NCBI GenBank assembly: GCA_916613615.1
Contig: OU744726.1
Location: 57,738,987-57,802,986, forward strand
Source of the DNA: Steromphala cineraria
Taxonomy: Eukaryota > Mollusca > Gastropoda > Trochida > Trochidae
Length of the DNA stretch: 64,000 nucleotides
Reading direction: 5' to 3'
Below are positions 25,997 to 39,000 of the stretch, one piece after another. Each line of letters begins with the position of its first letter. The stretch's first letter is position 1. The notes beneath the pieces were generated by a model. That model did no database searches. It saw only the letters and a list, made by a program, of their open reading frames with translations, and was not told where the DNA came from. The translations under genes were made by a program, and so were the position numbers.

Positions 25997-26380
25997 GGTC
26001 TTACATTTGAAATATGAATACATTCTTACTTCCAACTTTACAAACAAGGTCTTACATTTGAGACAATGCTCTGACTTCGCAATGTTAGGGTTTATTCTGG
26101 GACACAGATGACAATGTTATTACGTCACAAGATTGAAAACGTACCCATACTTGGAGGTCATAATGCGGATGACATCGCAATGTTTTCGAACTATTTTTGG
26201 ATAAATAACAAAATCTCATCTACCTGATTCGTTGGTGAATATAACCATTTTTTACTAATGAAGACTACTAGAAGATGGTCATTGTTGAAAAGTATAAAGT
26301 CAATTTTAACGAAAAAAGAACACAAAAAGGTCTTTCACACGTCTCTTTTAATTCAGGTTAGTATTACGCTTTGCGATGTA

Positions 26381-27394
26381 TCACTGCATGACAGTGAAGT
26401 TTTTAGTATCAGAACCAAACACGTTTGACGCAGTGCACTGGTATGTGCTATAGTCGAATGACGTCACTGTCGGGATATCCAGAACGGGACTCTTCACATT
26501 CGGGTAACCAGTCCACGTTATTGAAGGCGGCGGGACGCCATCAGCAAAACACTGAAGGTGAAGGTCACTGCCGAGGGCGCTGTGTCGGATCTCTGTCTCT
26601 GGTCCACCAATGGTTGGCTTCTTGAGACATTCACAACCGACCTTCAACTTGTCCCTGTCCGCACCCCTTTGACCCGGTTCCCCCTTTTGACCTTTGACCC
26701 CGGCTAAACCATTGATCCCTTTTGTCCCCTTTGGACCTCGAGGTCCTCTTTGTCCAGCACCTCCCGGAATGCCCGTGACTCCCCTTGCTCCCTTCTCTCC
26801 CCTGATGCCTGCGGTCCCGGGTTCACCTTTAGGACCGATGCTACCCTTAGTTCCGGATATACCCGCATCTCCATCTGCACCTTTAGGGCCAGCCGCACCA
26901 GACTTCCCTGCTGCTCCTCTAGACCCAGGATCGCCAGCAAGACCTCGGACACCCTTCGGTCCCTGCTGGCCTTGGACACCTTGAAGTCCTTTGATGCCGG
27001 GAGGTCCCTGAGAGCCCCGTGGTCCCTTGTCTCCGGGCGGTCCTTGGTCCCCTATGTCGCCCTGCTTACATACCTTCGTCTTATCGTTACAGTTCTGTTC
27101 TATCACTTTTTCCTGCGTCTTCAAGAGGTCCATGAATATGTCTTGTATTCCTGAACGCTTCTTATGGTCTGGTTGTGTCAAGATTCCCCGTACTGAGCGT
27201 CGTAGTTTCTCCTTGGAGGTGTAATCAGAATCTGCAAACAGGTCATCAATGGCCATTTCTAGGTCTAGATCCGACGTCTCGAGGTCTCTGATGTTATTGC
27301 ATTGAACAAGGGTCACTATGACGACTGCAATGGTATTCAGAACCACAAATATCGTCAAAAAGATCACAGAATTGCTCATTCCGTCAGACGCCAT
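26381..27394 (-). CDS. type II transmembrane collagen with C-terminal Ig domain
   Basis: A single exon of 337 residues from the ATG at 27394, which has A at -3 and G at +4; the frame upstream has no earlier ATG. Seen: a short cytoplasmic head; one membrane segment (about 8-31) without signal-peptide character; basic furin-like sites KLRR (63-66) and HKKR (77-80); an uninterrupted run of 45 Gly-X-Y triplets (about 112-246); a CEC cysteine knot-like motif; then an I-set Ig fold with Cys282, Trp294 and YxC at 318-320. This matches membrane-associated collagens that trimerise outside the cell and can be shed. The Ig domain in place of the C-terminal modules of gliomedin-like proteins is the odd part. 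No gene name can be given. It sits 564 bp downstream of the ZP gene on the same strand. Lack of introns is unusual for a collagen. Confidence 0.87.
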   Translation of the reverse strand: MASDGMSNSVIFLTIFVVLNTIAVVIVTLVQCNNIRDLETSDLDLEMAIDDLFADSDYTSKEKLRRSVRGILTQPDHKKRSGIQDIFMDLLKTQEKVIEQNCNDKTKVCKQGDIGDQGPPGDKGPRGSQGPPGIKGLQGVQGQQGPKGVRGLAGDPGSRGAAGKSGAAGPKGADGDAGISGTKGSIGPKGEPGTAGIRGEKGARGVTGIPGGAGQRGPRGPKGTKGINGLAGVKGQKGEPGQRGADRDKLKVGCECLKKPTIGGPETEIRHSALGSDLHLQCFADGVPPPSITWTGYPNVKSPVLDIPTVTSFDYSTYQCTASNVFGSDTKNFTVMQ

Positions 27395-27529
27395 ATTGTC
27401 AATTCTGACTAATGTACATATCACAACAAGATAAGAAGGCTTGCTGTCAACCAATCAAAGGTTTTCAACTTTCGTGGCCTTCTTATCTCTGAATTTTAAC
27501 CCATATTTACACAGAATCTAGTACGACTT

Positions 27530-27538
27530 GTATATATA
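27530..27538 (-). promoter_or_regulatory. possible TATA box of the collagen-Ig gene
   Basis: TTATATATA on the minus strand about 140 bp upstream of the ATG, in a region otherwise without alternating TA. Position fits a core promoter with a 5' UTR of about 100 bp. Weak evidence in AT-rich DNA. Confidence 0.3.
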
Positions 27539-27957
27539 ACGATAAGCTCTTGTCCATGCTTTCATTTTTGGACAAACTGTATTCATTCGAAAAAGATCCT
27601 TTAAAGATAACCACCCAAAAATGGACATTCTAAAGGATTAGTTGAAGAGTGCTTGTTCATCGGTATATTCGTGAAGGTCATGACTACATCCTATACTTTG
27701 TCAAAGGTGTCTTCGATATTTCTTTTCTCTCTCAAACTTGAATTTGGTGACAAAAAATTACAAAAATTTGACCTCTAAATGTTGTCACGACACTTTTGGT
27801 CTCCGAAAATTTCTGTTTTTTCGTTTGAAGGTCAATAAATGTTTTAATTTTGACTGATTTTGATTTTTTAAAACTCAATATTAACCTTTTAAATTACATA
27901 CGAAGGGTACGGTGTTTTTAAGTACACAGTTATATAACATAGAAAATCAATTCCACA

Positions 27958-30900
27958 TCAGTCGTCAGCATCATCCAAAAGGCTTTCCCAGGCCTCGGAG
28001 TCATGACTATGTGGTCTTTCTTCCTCGTCTGATTTGAAAATGATTGTCAATGCTAATGTTATCATCACAAGGACAACTCCGAGTAAAGCAAACCCGGCCG
28101 CCATTACTGCGTTGGTTGTTTCAGGCCCCGCTTGTGTGCTTGTCGTTCTGTGGTGATGCTTGATGATATTGCTGTGTTCTGAAACAACAACGTTTGTCGT
28201 TTTTTAAATCAAACGACAGATGGAAGATGGGGCACTCTTCAACAGACAGTGATACTAAATCATGATTAATCCGTTTATGTTATTTTTTTAATGAAATTGG
28301 TTAATGGGTTGGTATGTAACGTACGAAAGCTAATTACATATTACCGATATATTTGACCGACTTAAATATTTTAATTGCTCGCCGAATTAAAAAGGAATTT
28401 CAAGAACATCGAAGCTTATTTGTAATATAAATATTTTAAAAAAGCGATAGCGGCCTCACTGCTATTGTGTAATGTCATTCTCATACTTCGTCACGTGAAA
28501 TGGTCCAGGCGCGATTTATTTAAAATATGGAGTAATTTCGTAAATGCATAATTTTTCAACGCGTTGGTAGTACAAGGAAAATGTTACAACACATTGCTCG
28601 TGCTAACAGAGCGGAGTCGATTTTTGCACGTGAAAAGCGTGAATTTATACAGCGCATTCCTGTTTCTGGGGTGACATGAAACGGGCCCTGCTGGACGTAG
28701 ATCAGTGACAGGTATCAAGGGGTGCCTTGAAACAGTCATCTGTCTTTAAAATGGAACGAGCAGGCGTTGAACTCGTGTCAATATCAAAACGATTTGCACG
28801 GGATAAACCGAAAACACGCTCAAGAGAATCTCTCCTTTACAGCTTATGTCTTATAAATCCACTGTAAACTTTTGTATTTATACCCGGATAACCGAGGCCA
28901 ACTTTGGTTTAGCATTCATTTAAACGAGAATATCCATTTCATAACCGACCATACTTAACACATACCAGAAAAACAGGAATGTAAAAGTGATATGGTTGAT
29001 ACAGACAAAAAGCCATATTATTAGTTTGCCGATGTTAAATTGTCCTGCAAATTAAGGGTGCTTAAGGTCTCGTTATACATTTTTTTCATTGTGAAGGAGT
29101 TCCCACTTCAGAGAGCAAATAGAGGTCAGTGTTTTACCCCTAAAAGAAAAGTTATATGAGGTATAGAATAAGTCTTTCTTTCAGAATTAGCTAATATACT
29201 TGGCTGTCAGCATGTAAGAGTCATATATTGCTATGCCAATTGCGGAAGGTCAGGTGACCCACTCAAGGGAAGCTGTTCGGTCGCTTCCGGGTCCAAAATC
29301 CCAAGAATTTCCATGTGTGAATTTCATAGGGTATATTTTCAAATAGCTGTAGCTAAAAAGTAGTAAGGTCAATGTATAGTATTTCATTGATTTCTTTATC
29401 AGGATTATGCATATCTTACTGCTGCTAGTGGTTAATAGTGCTCTGATTCACTTGTAAAGGAGCGACAAGTCAATGACCGATGGCAATTTAACATTGGAGT
29501 CTAAGGGGGAAAAACTGTATAACGAAACCTTAAGAGTAAGCATAACAAGGTTGAGATTGCAGGGTGTAAAGTAAGAATATTTAAGTTACAATATTTCGAG
29601 GGACAATGACAGATGGAATACATTAACGAAGAAATATTCATTAAAAATGTTGCATTACTGTAACAGAGACTGTTAACCCTCCTTCTGTTTTACCCTATAT
29701 CTCTTTGAAATATTCAAATTTATATACGATTTATTCTCAAAGGATGTTTAAAGTTTTCGGTCATCATATTATAAATGCGATTTCTGTAGGTGTTGACGTC
29801 AACATTATACAATGATGAACATAACGTTAAGAATTACCTGATTTTTTAATTCGCTTTTGTGCCAATTTCCTGGTTTGTGTTTGCTGAACAGGGATATCCA
29901 AAGAATCTGTGTGTACTTCCGGTGCTGACGTGTCCCTTTTTCTTCTGTGATGTCTAGGGTAGGGGTTTGTAACGATGACATTACAGGTGATACGGTAGTT
30001 TCTTAAGTATTTAGGATATTTTATTGAAAAGTATTTTTCTGTTGTCGACCTCCTCTTGGTAACAATGGAATTAACAGCCCATCTGAAACATGATCAAAAT
30101 GTCAAATTCTTGAATCAATAATCATGAAATATCATTTCATCGGGTATATTCGCGTAAGCTCAAAGAATAGGCAATCATGGGGCATAAGTGAAATACAAAC
30201 TTAGACATGCGTGTTGATGATATTTTACAATAAAAGCATGAAGGTAAACATTGATACGAGTAGGCCTATAATGTACTGTATTTTAATATTGTTTCAATTG
30301 AAATTTTAACAAACAACAAAGGACGAAGTCCGAGGTCAATATTGTTTTTCCCGGGTCCTTTTACTAGGTTTACTGATCGATCACACCACTCCATAATTAT
30401 TTTTGTGCAATTACGATGGTTAAACACAGACACAAAGTAAGGATTTAGAGGCATGAAAACATTTCATTATCATCGTTTAGGACTTCAACTTATGTCATGA
30501 CATAATGAAATATGATGTCATTGTTATCCAAATCAATTTTACCCCAAGAGATCTACGTATAATGTAGAGGGTTTGCGCTCAAAAGAAATGCTTTTGATAG
30601 TTACCTTTTATTAAGAAATATATATTTCTCCGTATTGATATCGTTTGGAGAAGTAGATCTTGTGGGCGTGGCGATGCAGTTGTTGATTGACATGTGAAGT
30701 CTTCGATCCTCCGTTTGTAATGAGATCTTGATGGTCAGTCTTGGACGGTTTGACTTGACCATGCTGTGATATGCAAACATGCTGTAACAAAATAACATTA
30801 GGGCATTTATTTCAGCTTTTCCATTTTATGTTATTAATCACAATAATTTTAATGGGGAAATAGATTATGTTTAATGGCATTTGGGTATTACCACGACGTC

Positions 30901-32941
30901 AATTGGCATATTTCATTATAATATCCAATATGTAGACAGATGTATTTCTAAAAATTAAAAAGGTGGCGTTTTCTTATGAATATGAAGACAACTCCTGGAA
31001 AAAATATCAAACATTTATGTTATCAATTTAAATAAATTATACCAAACGTAAGAAAAACTTAACTCTCTTTTTCTTATCGTTGGTGGTGAAGTGCCGAGAT
31101 ATTTCAATATCAATAAACTGTCACTAGTGACGATAATCTTATTCAAGAGATATGGTGAAATTCTTCTGTTATCAATGTCATCCTACACATACATTAACGA
31201 TATTTAAATAAGTATTGAATCATCTGCGTCAGAACAACAGATGGGATGTTAATTTTATGGTTATTGTCATCTGAATTCTATTAGTAGTTGACTATTATAT
31301 TTTTGGATATAACTTTATAAATAAAAAATCAATTAACAAACTGACATGAAACTGATATTCTCATATCTCATAGTTAGTTTTCAGTGATTAACACCTGAAA
31401 GCCCCCAGAAAACGAACAGTATTTTTGGCGTGTTCAGACTTCCGGGTTTTAGAGTCTGTGAAAACACATCACCTATCTCGCTCATCATTTGCTAAACCAG
31501 AATTTAAATCTGGCAAAAATAGAGCAATATTCTAGTGATGCAATATGTAGTAGATTCTGTATGGAAGGTGGGTGTAAACTAAGCGTTTTTATTCATTTCT
31601 AAATTCAGCAATCAGTTCTTCTAAAAGTTATCTTATAACAGATTACAGATTTCATGAATATTATATATACTCTGGGGATGAAATACCTTATTTTGTAAAA
31701 GCTGTTAGTAACTGACGTAGACATTTCAGCATCGCTTTGCTTATAGAAACAGCCGACAGTTGCTATGGTTTCTCCTCTTTTGTCGTGCAATCTATATGAC
31801 GTCATAAGAATGGTCTCGTATATTACCCCGCCTCTAACATACTGCAATGAAAATACATATAAACTCGTAAGTAGAATCAAACTAAAACAAAAGAATATTC
31901 AACAAAATAAGTTATGTCCGTAAGTTTTCATCATTTAGCGTCATATGAATCATAACATGAACTTTGAATATATCACTATTGAAAATTAGGGTGGCCCTTA
32001 ACTTATTCTGTTGAGTATAGTTAGCCAATAGTGGAGACCACTTATCAACATGTAGAATTTCTTATAAGAAGTTTGTTACACATGAAACAATCAAACTCAA
32101 CCTGATCAAAAACATCATAGTTAACCAATAGTGGAGACCACTTATCAACATGTAGAATTTCTTATAAGAAGTTTGTTACACATAATACAATCAAACTCAA
32201 CCTGATCAAAAACATCAATTATTATTTTAACATTAGTATGAATTGGGAATATTGATCGTAATAAATAACATTTTCCAAAAGAAGTTCATGAAATCCCTTT
32301 ACATTATGTAATAATAATAATAATTTGCTTACATATATTGTGCCTTTTCCACGTCCTAAGACATGCTCAAAGCGCTACATTATTACCCCGAAGGAGTGTA
32401 CTTTCACAGCTGCTACTTAGCACTAATCACGACCATTTAGGTCAGTACATCCAGTTTTCAGGTACCCATTTTAACAGCTGGGTGGACTGAGTGCAATGTG
32501 GATGAAGTGCCTTGCCCAGGGACACAACACAGGATGAGACCCAAGTCACAAATCTTTGGTGTCTCCACCGGGATTCGAACCCGGGTCTCAGGCGTGAGAG
32601 GCCAGCATGTTAACCATTACACCACTGTGCTCCACACATGTAGATTTAAACCAATACCTTTTCTCGAAACATAAAAATATATTTCCTGATAAAAATATGC
32701 TTACCTTTTTAGCATTTCCACATGAATAGAGAGGAATCGTGACCTTTAACCTTTCAAGGGTCACCACGTGTACACACGACGGGTCTGTCAAGGTCACGTA
32801 ACGTTTGTGAAGACCCCGGATGAAAGTGTTATCTATGAATACCTCCATCTCACGATCTGTACATGACACTTTGCGTATAGTGTGTGTTTGAGTTGCAGTA
32901 ATGTATGTGCACAGAAACGCTAGAATCGTCATCACAAACAT
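27958..32941 (-). CDS. zona pellucida (ZP) domain transmembrane protein
   Basis: Five exons: 32705-32941, 31687-31841, 30605-30781, 29838-30082, 27958-28178. Every border is GT-AG and the phases link without a stop, giving 344 residues. Seen: signal peptide (1 to about 20); ZP-N with Cys27, 56, 74 and 110 and the opening VSCTDREMEVFI; ZP-C with NNCIATPT (Cys166) and ITCNV (Cys223); a consensus furin site RRKR (236-239); one membrane segment (about 295-319); and an acidic tail ending LLDDADD. ZP modules polymerise into extracellular filaments after furin cleavage releases them from the membrane anchor. Only six cysteines are present, fewer than the usual 8-10, so ZP-C has one disulphide. Most exons are too short to stand out alone; they were found by phase-matched splice sites. 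Which ZP subfamily it belongs to is unclear. Confidence 0.85.
32017..32216. repeat. 100-bp tandem duplication
   Basis: The block starting TAGTTAGCCAATAGTGGAG repeats once at a period of 100 bp (32017-32116 and 32117-32216) with only a few differences. It lies in intron 1 of the ZP gene. Confidence 0.85.
32308..32633 (-). mobile_element. tRNA-Glu-derived SINE
   Basis: Read on the minus strand it starts GGAGCACAGTGGTGTAATGG and has an anticodon loop CTCTCAC (anticodon CTC, Glu). The T arm is perfectly paired (CCGGG-TTCGAAT-CCCGG). A conserved-looking central part follows, with AAGTGCCTTGCCCAGG and AGCTGGGTGGAC phrases found in many invertebrate SINEs (recalled). It ends in a (TTA)n tail at 32311-32323. 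It lies in intron 1 of the ZP gene, same orientation. No unambiguous target duplication was seen. Confidence 0.8.
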
Positions 32942-35250
32942 GCTTTCAGGACAGTGGGAAATATTGAATATAACATGGAGTATGTACTGTGCAAATTGAT
33001 CATCAGTGATGAATTGTGAATTTAATATTCAAAACTTCCTTTTATAAACCGATTCCGATGGAATTAAGTATATTTTTTTAATTGATCGAAGCAGGGTTCA
33101 TCACAAGAAAATCGCAAAATATTATTTCACTTTAACGAGAATAATAATCCTTAGAAGCGTAGAAGTATCTTCAACCATTATCCTTGTAGATGAATACGTA
33201 CATTGAAAGTTTTGAAGCAATTGCAATCTTCAAACTATTCAGTGAAAATATATTGAAATGATAAAATCCCAGTATATCTGGATGAGGTCAGTTTTTTTCT
33301 CAATAAGTTGGCCCCGTCTAAGAAGATGGTTCCTGGTACTTTTAAAAACTGACATTTACAAATGTCTTAAGTAGTCGTCTTTCAGAAGTCGTCTTTTATA
33401 TACTTTTTTCGTTCAAGAAGATTCCGTTGCTGATAACTGTGATGGGTATTTGAACAACTTCATCCACTCAAGATTTCATCGAATTTCCTCTTTCTCGGAA
33501 GTCGTATTTTCAAAATTAATTCCAATAGCTTTGGTAGCTATGCGAACAACCGGCATTTACACAGCATTTGATCTCGTTTCACATGCACATTACTTTTAAA
33601 CATGTTTCATCCACAAAGTGTCAAATTGGTAAGAAACTTTGAACCCCCACTCCTTTAATCCATGTCTCAATGCACGAATATATCTAAGAACAGAGTTTCA
33701 CCAACAAAGAGACTTTACCATCTGAATTCGTCTCGGCTCTACAGTGCTGTATTTACTCTTGAAGCATCTATGTGCATGAACATGAGACTGATACATGCTA
33801 AAATACATCACATCTGGCCTACTCTTGCTGATGCTTTCTGATAGTCAAATACCTACCACGCATGCCAAGCTGACGCTTGTTTAAGCGATTCAATGAATAA
33901 TATTTCTAGAAATATGTTGAAATAATCATCCTAAAAAACCGAAATGATTATAAATATTAATGATATTATTTAACGGTTTGCTTGTTTTTGGGCATAAATG
34001 AAAATGGAATAATTTAACTCCTTTTGACGAGTTGTCTTTGGTGTATATTACCAAATAGGTTTGAGTGTACTGAATAAGTAAAATTGCATATAGATTAACA
34101 AATAGACCATCTCAAAACGGATTCCATCATGAACAAGATGATCAACGTAGGATCGAAAAGATTTACTTCACATTTATGATAAACGTAACATGTGCTTTGA
34201 TTATCGTATATGCACTAATTCACTATGACATTTGTCATTATTGTTGTACCTGCATGGTTGCGTTTTATACTTCTATGACATCAGTGATGAATAAGATCTA
34301 ACGAAATATCCTTCAGAAAGGAATACACTTTCAAGATGACACATTTATATAACCTTCAATTTCATCTCTACATTTTTAATCCAATCCCTTATTTGTTTCA
34401 TCCACTCGGACGTCACGGCATAACAGTTTGTCCATGTCTTTACGCTTCTGTGTCTCGCTGATCTTAAGTTCATCAGTTGTTAAAGGCATCACATTCCAAT
34501 ACTTGTCAAATTTAGTGACAGTGAGGAAATAGTCAAGAAAATAAAGAGATAGATATGACACTAAATGACATTCTGTAGTGGCTCTTGACAACTGTTCTAT
34601 TGGTTGTGACTGCTTATTTTGATGTTAACAAGCAAAGGAGAGTTTTATCATGAGAACTATTTATGATCAATCTTATTAAAATATGATCTATTTGCTACAC
34701 TACGCTATAATCTGCATAAGGTAGTGAAGCAATTAAGATGTGTTTTGTTAAATTCAAAGCTTGATGGGCTACATATCCCATGTCTCTTTTTAAGAGGACA
34801 AATTTTACCACATTCAAGCAAACCTTACATACAGAAACCCACTACCTTAGTGTTTATACATCCTCGAAGACAACCAGACTTCTTTTCTATGTTTTTTTCT
34901 GTATTGTTTGTAACATGACTCCCACGAACGCATGAATGGCAATTTGAATGTATAATCAAATTGGAAATTGATATTCCATTCACCTACGCGTAAATGATAA
35001 TTATCATGTAACAGATGGTTTTATGCTCAGTCAGGGATTGGTTTTGTATATATCATATATAAACAATGCTAAAGAATAGAATATTCATAGATATGGAAAT
35101 GGATATCATTGCCCCGATCACGTCATTGCACGTATATGTACGCATTCACGCATTCTGGTCACGCTAATACGTATAATATTTTTAGATTCATTGGTACATA
35201 GGTATATCTGGGATATCAGGGAAGCAAAAAAAAAGAAGAAAAGAGCCATT
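32942..35250. other. intergenic DNA between the ZP and FAS1 genes
   Basis: AT-rich, with no ORF above about 70 codons and none with family resemblance. No repeat with clear ends was seen. It contains the ZP promoter region, just right of 32941. Confidence 0.4.
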
Positions 35251-35256
35251 GGCTCT

Positions 35257-35515
35257 TTAGCTCATCAGGCTTCGTTATCAATTATGCTGTAGAGTGTGGC
35301 CAATGTGATTCCCCCTTTGTAGGGGCCACAGGGTCACCAATCAGAAAATTAAGTAAACAGGCGACAAGTTTAAGTTTTCTAGCCCTTATACTTCAGGAGA
35401 AAAGGATGAAAATAGATTTTAAGGACCTTCCTTTAGTTTTATTAGGGGACGGACGGACACCGGACACAATGCCATGCCATAAGCCCCTCGGGCTTTACAG
35501 GCCAGATGAGCTAAT
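35257..35515. mobile_element. short pearl-like MITE with TTAGCTCATC ends
   Basis: TTAGCTCATCAGGC at the left mirrors GCCAGATGAGCTAA at the right. A GGACGGACGGACACCGGACA tract (ACGG-type) lies near the right end, with a CCCCTCGGGCTTTACAGG subterminal hairpin. It is about 259 bp with no core tandem array. A related right-end fragment (GGGCCTCACAGGCCAG) lies at 63421-63438. Confidence 0.65.
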
Positions 35516-35987
35516 AAGAGAAATTATTATGTCATTTATAGGTCAAATTGGTTAAAATACGTGACTTTAACAAACTGTTCTTTAAAGCAAGCAGGCAGGA
35601 CAATGGAACGTCCGATGTTGAAGCTTTCATCATGCACTACGTGAAGTAAATAATATGATTTATGTTATTTCATGGTATGTATTTACCTTCGTTTCATAGA
35701 ATTATGAATGATAGAGCGAAGAAATATCTATCTATACCATATTGCAATGTCCAAGGAATACGATTTAGTTTTTAATATCTTAATAGTTGTCTGTCAACAG
35801 ATAAGCAATGGATTATACTCAGTTGAGGACATTTAATTAGAAAACAATTTTGACTTTGGATCATTTATTATCATTTATCAACATTTTAAGCGAAAATGAC
35901 ATTACAAATCTTAATTAATTCAGATCGACAGTTCCATATTTGTAAATACTGTCAACAGTAGGACATTATAAAAATTGTTAAACGAAA

Positions 35988-35993
35988 TTTATT
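35988..35993 (-). terminator. poly(A) signal of the FAS1 gene
   Basis: AATAAA on the minus strand, about 30 nt past the TAA stop of the FAS1 gene. This implies a very short 3' UTR. Confidence 0.5.
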
Positions 35994-36022
35994 TATATTG
36001 AGTAGAGTTGCTTGTCCTTTAA

Positions 36023-39000
36023 TTAAACAATGGGATGGTTGGGTACACGAAGCACATCGTCAAGGATGTAGATGATGCCGTTACTGGCGTGGATGACGCC
36101 TCGAACTAGGGCCTTGTTGAACTGAGTCACTTGACCTACAATGAAAATGGAAAAGTAATGCAGAGAAAGGTAACCTTGTCTCACACACTTCATTACGGTC
36201 TGTTGGAATGCTACTCTAAAGTCATTGTCTCAGTTTTTCAAAACAATGTTCGCCTGGCAAATAGTTCATTGCTTACATTAACTATTTCGATATAATTTTC
36301 AATTTCAAAACTTTAAAAAGCTACATGTTATAGGCTCCGGTTCAAAAGATTGTAATGTTTGTATCTGACACTTGACATGTCTCTAAGTGTAGCCTTGCTA
36401 TGAGTCGGTGCCAAAACAGCAGAGGTTGTTCAATACCATTCTTGGTGACAGCATGCACTCGATGACCTTCTAATGTGGTCAGGTAAGTCTCCTCACTCAG
36501 ATGTTTGGGGTTCTGCACTCCCTTTATCACGTGGTACTTCATCGTCTCTGTTAAAGGTATGCTAGTTACAAATGTTATGACGACACATCAAAGAGTATAT
36601 GAGCTAACATCAACAGTAATATATATCTACGTGAAGAGTTAAATCATAAACTGTTTTGAACCATCCTTTGACTTCACATGAGGTCACATATATTGTCCCA
36701 AAGCTACTGACTAATCCTTTATCAAAATTTCATATTTACATACTTACATTTCTATGTGAAAAGCATATTGAGAAGACAGTGTAAGCAGGGTACAATTTCA
36801 CAAATTCGACTTTTCTCTAATTAATTTTTTGTTCACCAGGGATTGGGAAAGGCAGGGCCCATGTGCCAGTTTGAACTTTTGATGAAAACTGGCCCATCAA
36901 TTTTGAAGTATACTATCGAAATCATCGGCAATGGCCCATGTACGTTTCAGAAAATTACTAAAAAAACACATCAAAACAACAAAATGGCTCATTGTCAAAG
37001 ATGTCTTTCCCAATCCCTGTTCAGGCTACAGATACTTTTGTGAACATTACCCATTTAGTTTTGCTTTTATGGAAGAAAAGGTTACCTTATGCATGAATAA
37101 TAGGCTGACTTACTATGAAGAAGCCCGTCGATGTTCAGAAGATTGGACTTGAATACATATGGCAGCATATGGAAGGCGTGGTTCATGGGAGCCAACAGGG
37201 TCACGTTATCTCCTTCAGATTTGTTTTTATTGTGGGTTATGAAGAACATAAATCATATGTATAACCTATACTTGAAAGCAGTTCACAAGCCTAAAGTATA
37301 TATATAGACAAAAGAAGGATGTGAGGAAGATCTTGTTTCGAATTTGAGAACTCTTGATGTCCATATTTTGCATATATGTTGAAATTTAAAACATTTTATT
37401 TTATTCTAGATAAAAAAGTATTTTGATTTGTTTAGCATACATATTACAGAAGGGTGATATGAGATAAATCATTCAAAACCTTTCAGCTCAAAGTTGTGGC
37501 ATAATACTTCAGAAAAAGTTTAACCGTTCAACACCCTTCCATAAGGATAATAGATGGTCCTCAGAAAGAATCTTGCAAACATTACATAACCATGAACCAT
37601 GCTATTGAAATATAATATAAAATGCTATAAGTCCATCCTTTCTCCGGGTACAAACGTTACAGCTAACTCCACTAACCTGTACCCTGGGCTCAGAAGCTAG
37701 ATTCGCTCGTGCGGGCCGACTTGAGATATAGCCAATCAAATCAGTTTCTCGTTGAAATTGTATCGAGAAGTTGACGAGAAAAGGATTTGATTGGCTACAT
37801 CCCAAGTCGGGCCGCGCGAGCGAATCTAGCTTCTTAGCCCAGGGTACAGATTAGTGGAGTTAGTGTAACGTTTGTACCCTGAGACAGGATGCTGTAATTC
37901 GAAATACAAATTTAATAATAATAATTAGTGTTCTTGTAACGCGCACAAATCAAGTCACTTAGCAAATTCTCTAGGCGCTACAAACGTTCACGTACCCTCA
38001 ATATCCCTCCAGACACCAGTTTTCATCAGATCATCAATGAGGTTACCGTAATGGTCATAATTAGCGGCCAGGATGTGGGTTATGCTACCGTGACCATGAG
38101 GTTTGGGAGTCGTCACAGCTCGCTGGGCCAGGGGCTTTTGTGTCGCTGCCTCTGATTTGCTGTGGTTGTTGACCCCTGACCCGTTCAGGATCACCTGACC
38201 TACCAGGAAGATGTTCCCATTGGACGCCCAGTTGTCATAGGAGGTTATGTTCACGCCATTCACCAAAATAGCCTAAAAACCACAAGGAATATTAGAAAAA
38301 TACGTGAGGCTATCGCTTGGCAAAATAAAAAAAACACTTCCGCTTTGGTAAGATGTTGGACAATGTTGTTTTAAAGGCGTAATTTTCACAGGAATGAAGA
38401 GATAACGCCTCAATATGTATAATCACTTTCGTTTTCGTATGGCGTATTGGTGATATTTTGCAAGTACATGTATGAGTTAGTCGTGTTTAACCAATATGGA
38501 TCCAACACCGGCGTTTCTACTTGGTGACGTTTCTTTTGAAACTGAGTGAATCGTGGCCAACACTACTTTCGCTTTTAAAATATTTTTTTTATAAAAACGC
38601 CCTCTACCTTTTCCTTGGTGACGTTGATGTGTAGATACTTCCCGGAGAGGGTCTTGATCTTCTTGGTGTGTTTCAGGAGGGTCTTGTTGTAGATCCCGGG
38701 CACTGCGTGGAACTGGATCAGCTCAGCCAGCAGGGTCTTGTTGCCCGTGATCTTCTTGTGGACATCCTTCCAGCCAGAGTTGATGGGCACGAACAGCGTG
38801 AAGTTGCCCGCTGGGACAGGAACAAATGCCAGTTTATCAACATGTGGTACAATGAGAGATTTTGTTATGAATTTTGATTTGAGATTTCTTCCTATGCATT
38901 TATCTATTTAGAGACCGCACGAGATCAAGTTACAGCCTCCAAAATTCGTCAAGAGCTTACCTTTCGTCCTTTCATTATACGTAAGTACCTTACCTAATCA

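Noticed and set aside
26694..27224. Proline-rich and other open frames on the plus strand opposite the collagen gene
   Set aside because: They are the antisense reflection of the Gly-X-Y repeat and have no family resemblance or start context of their own.
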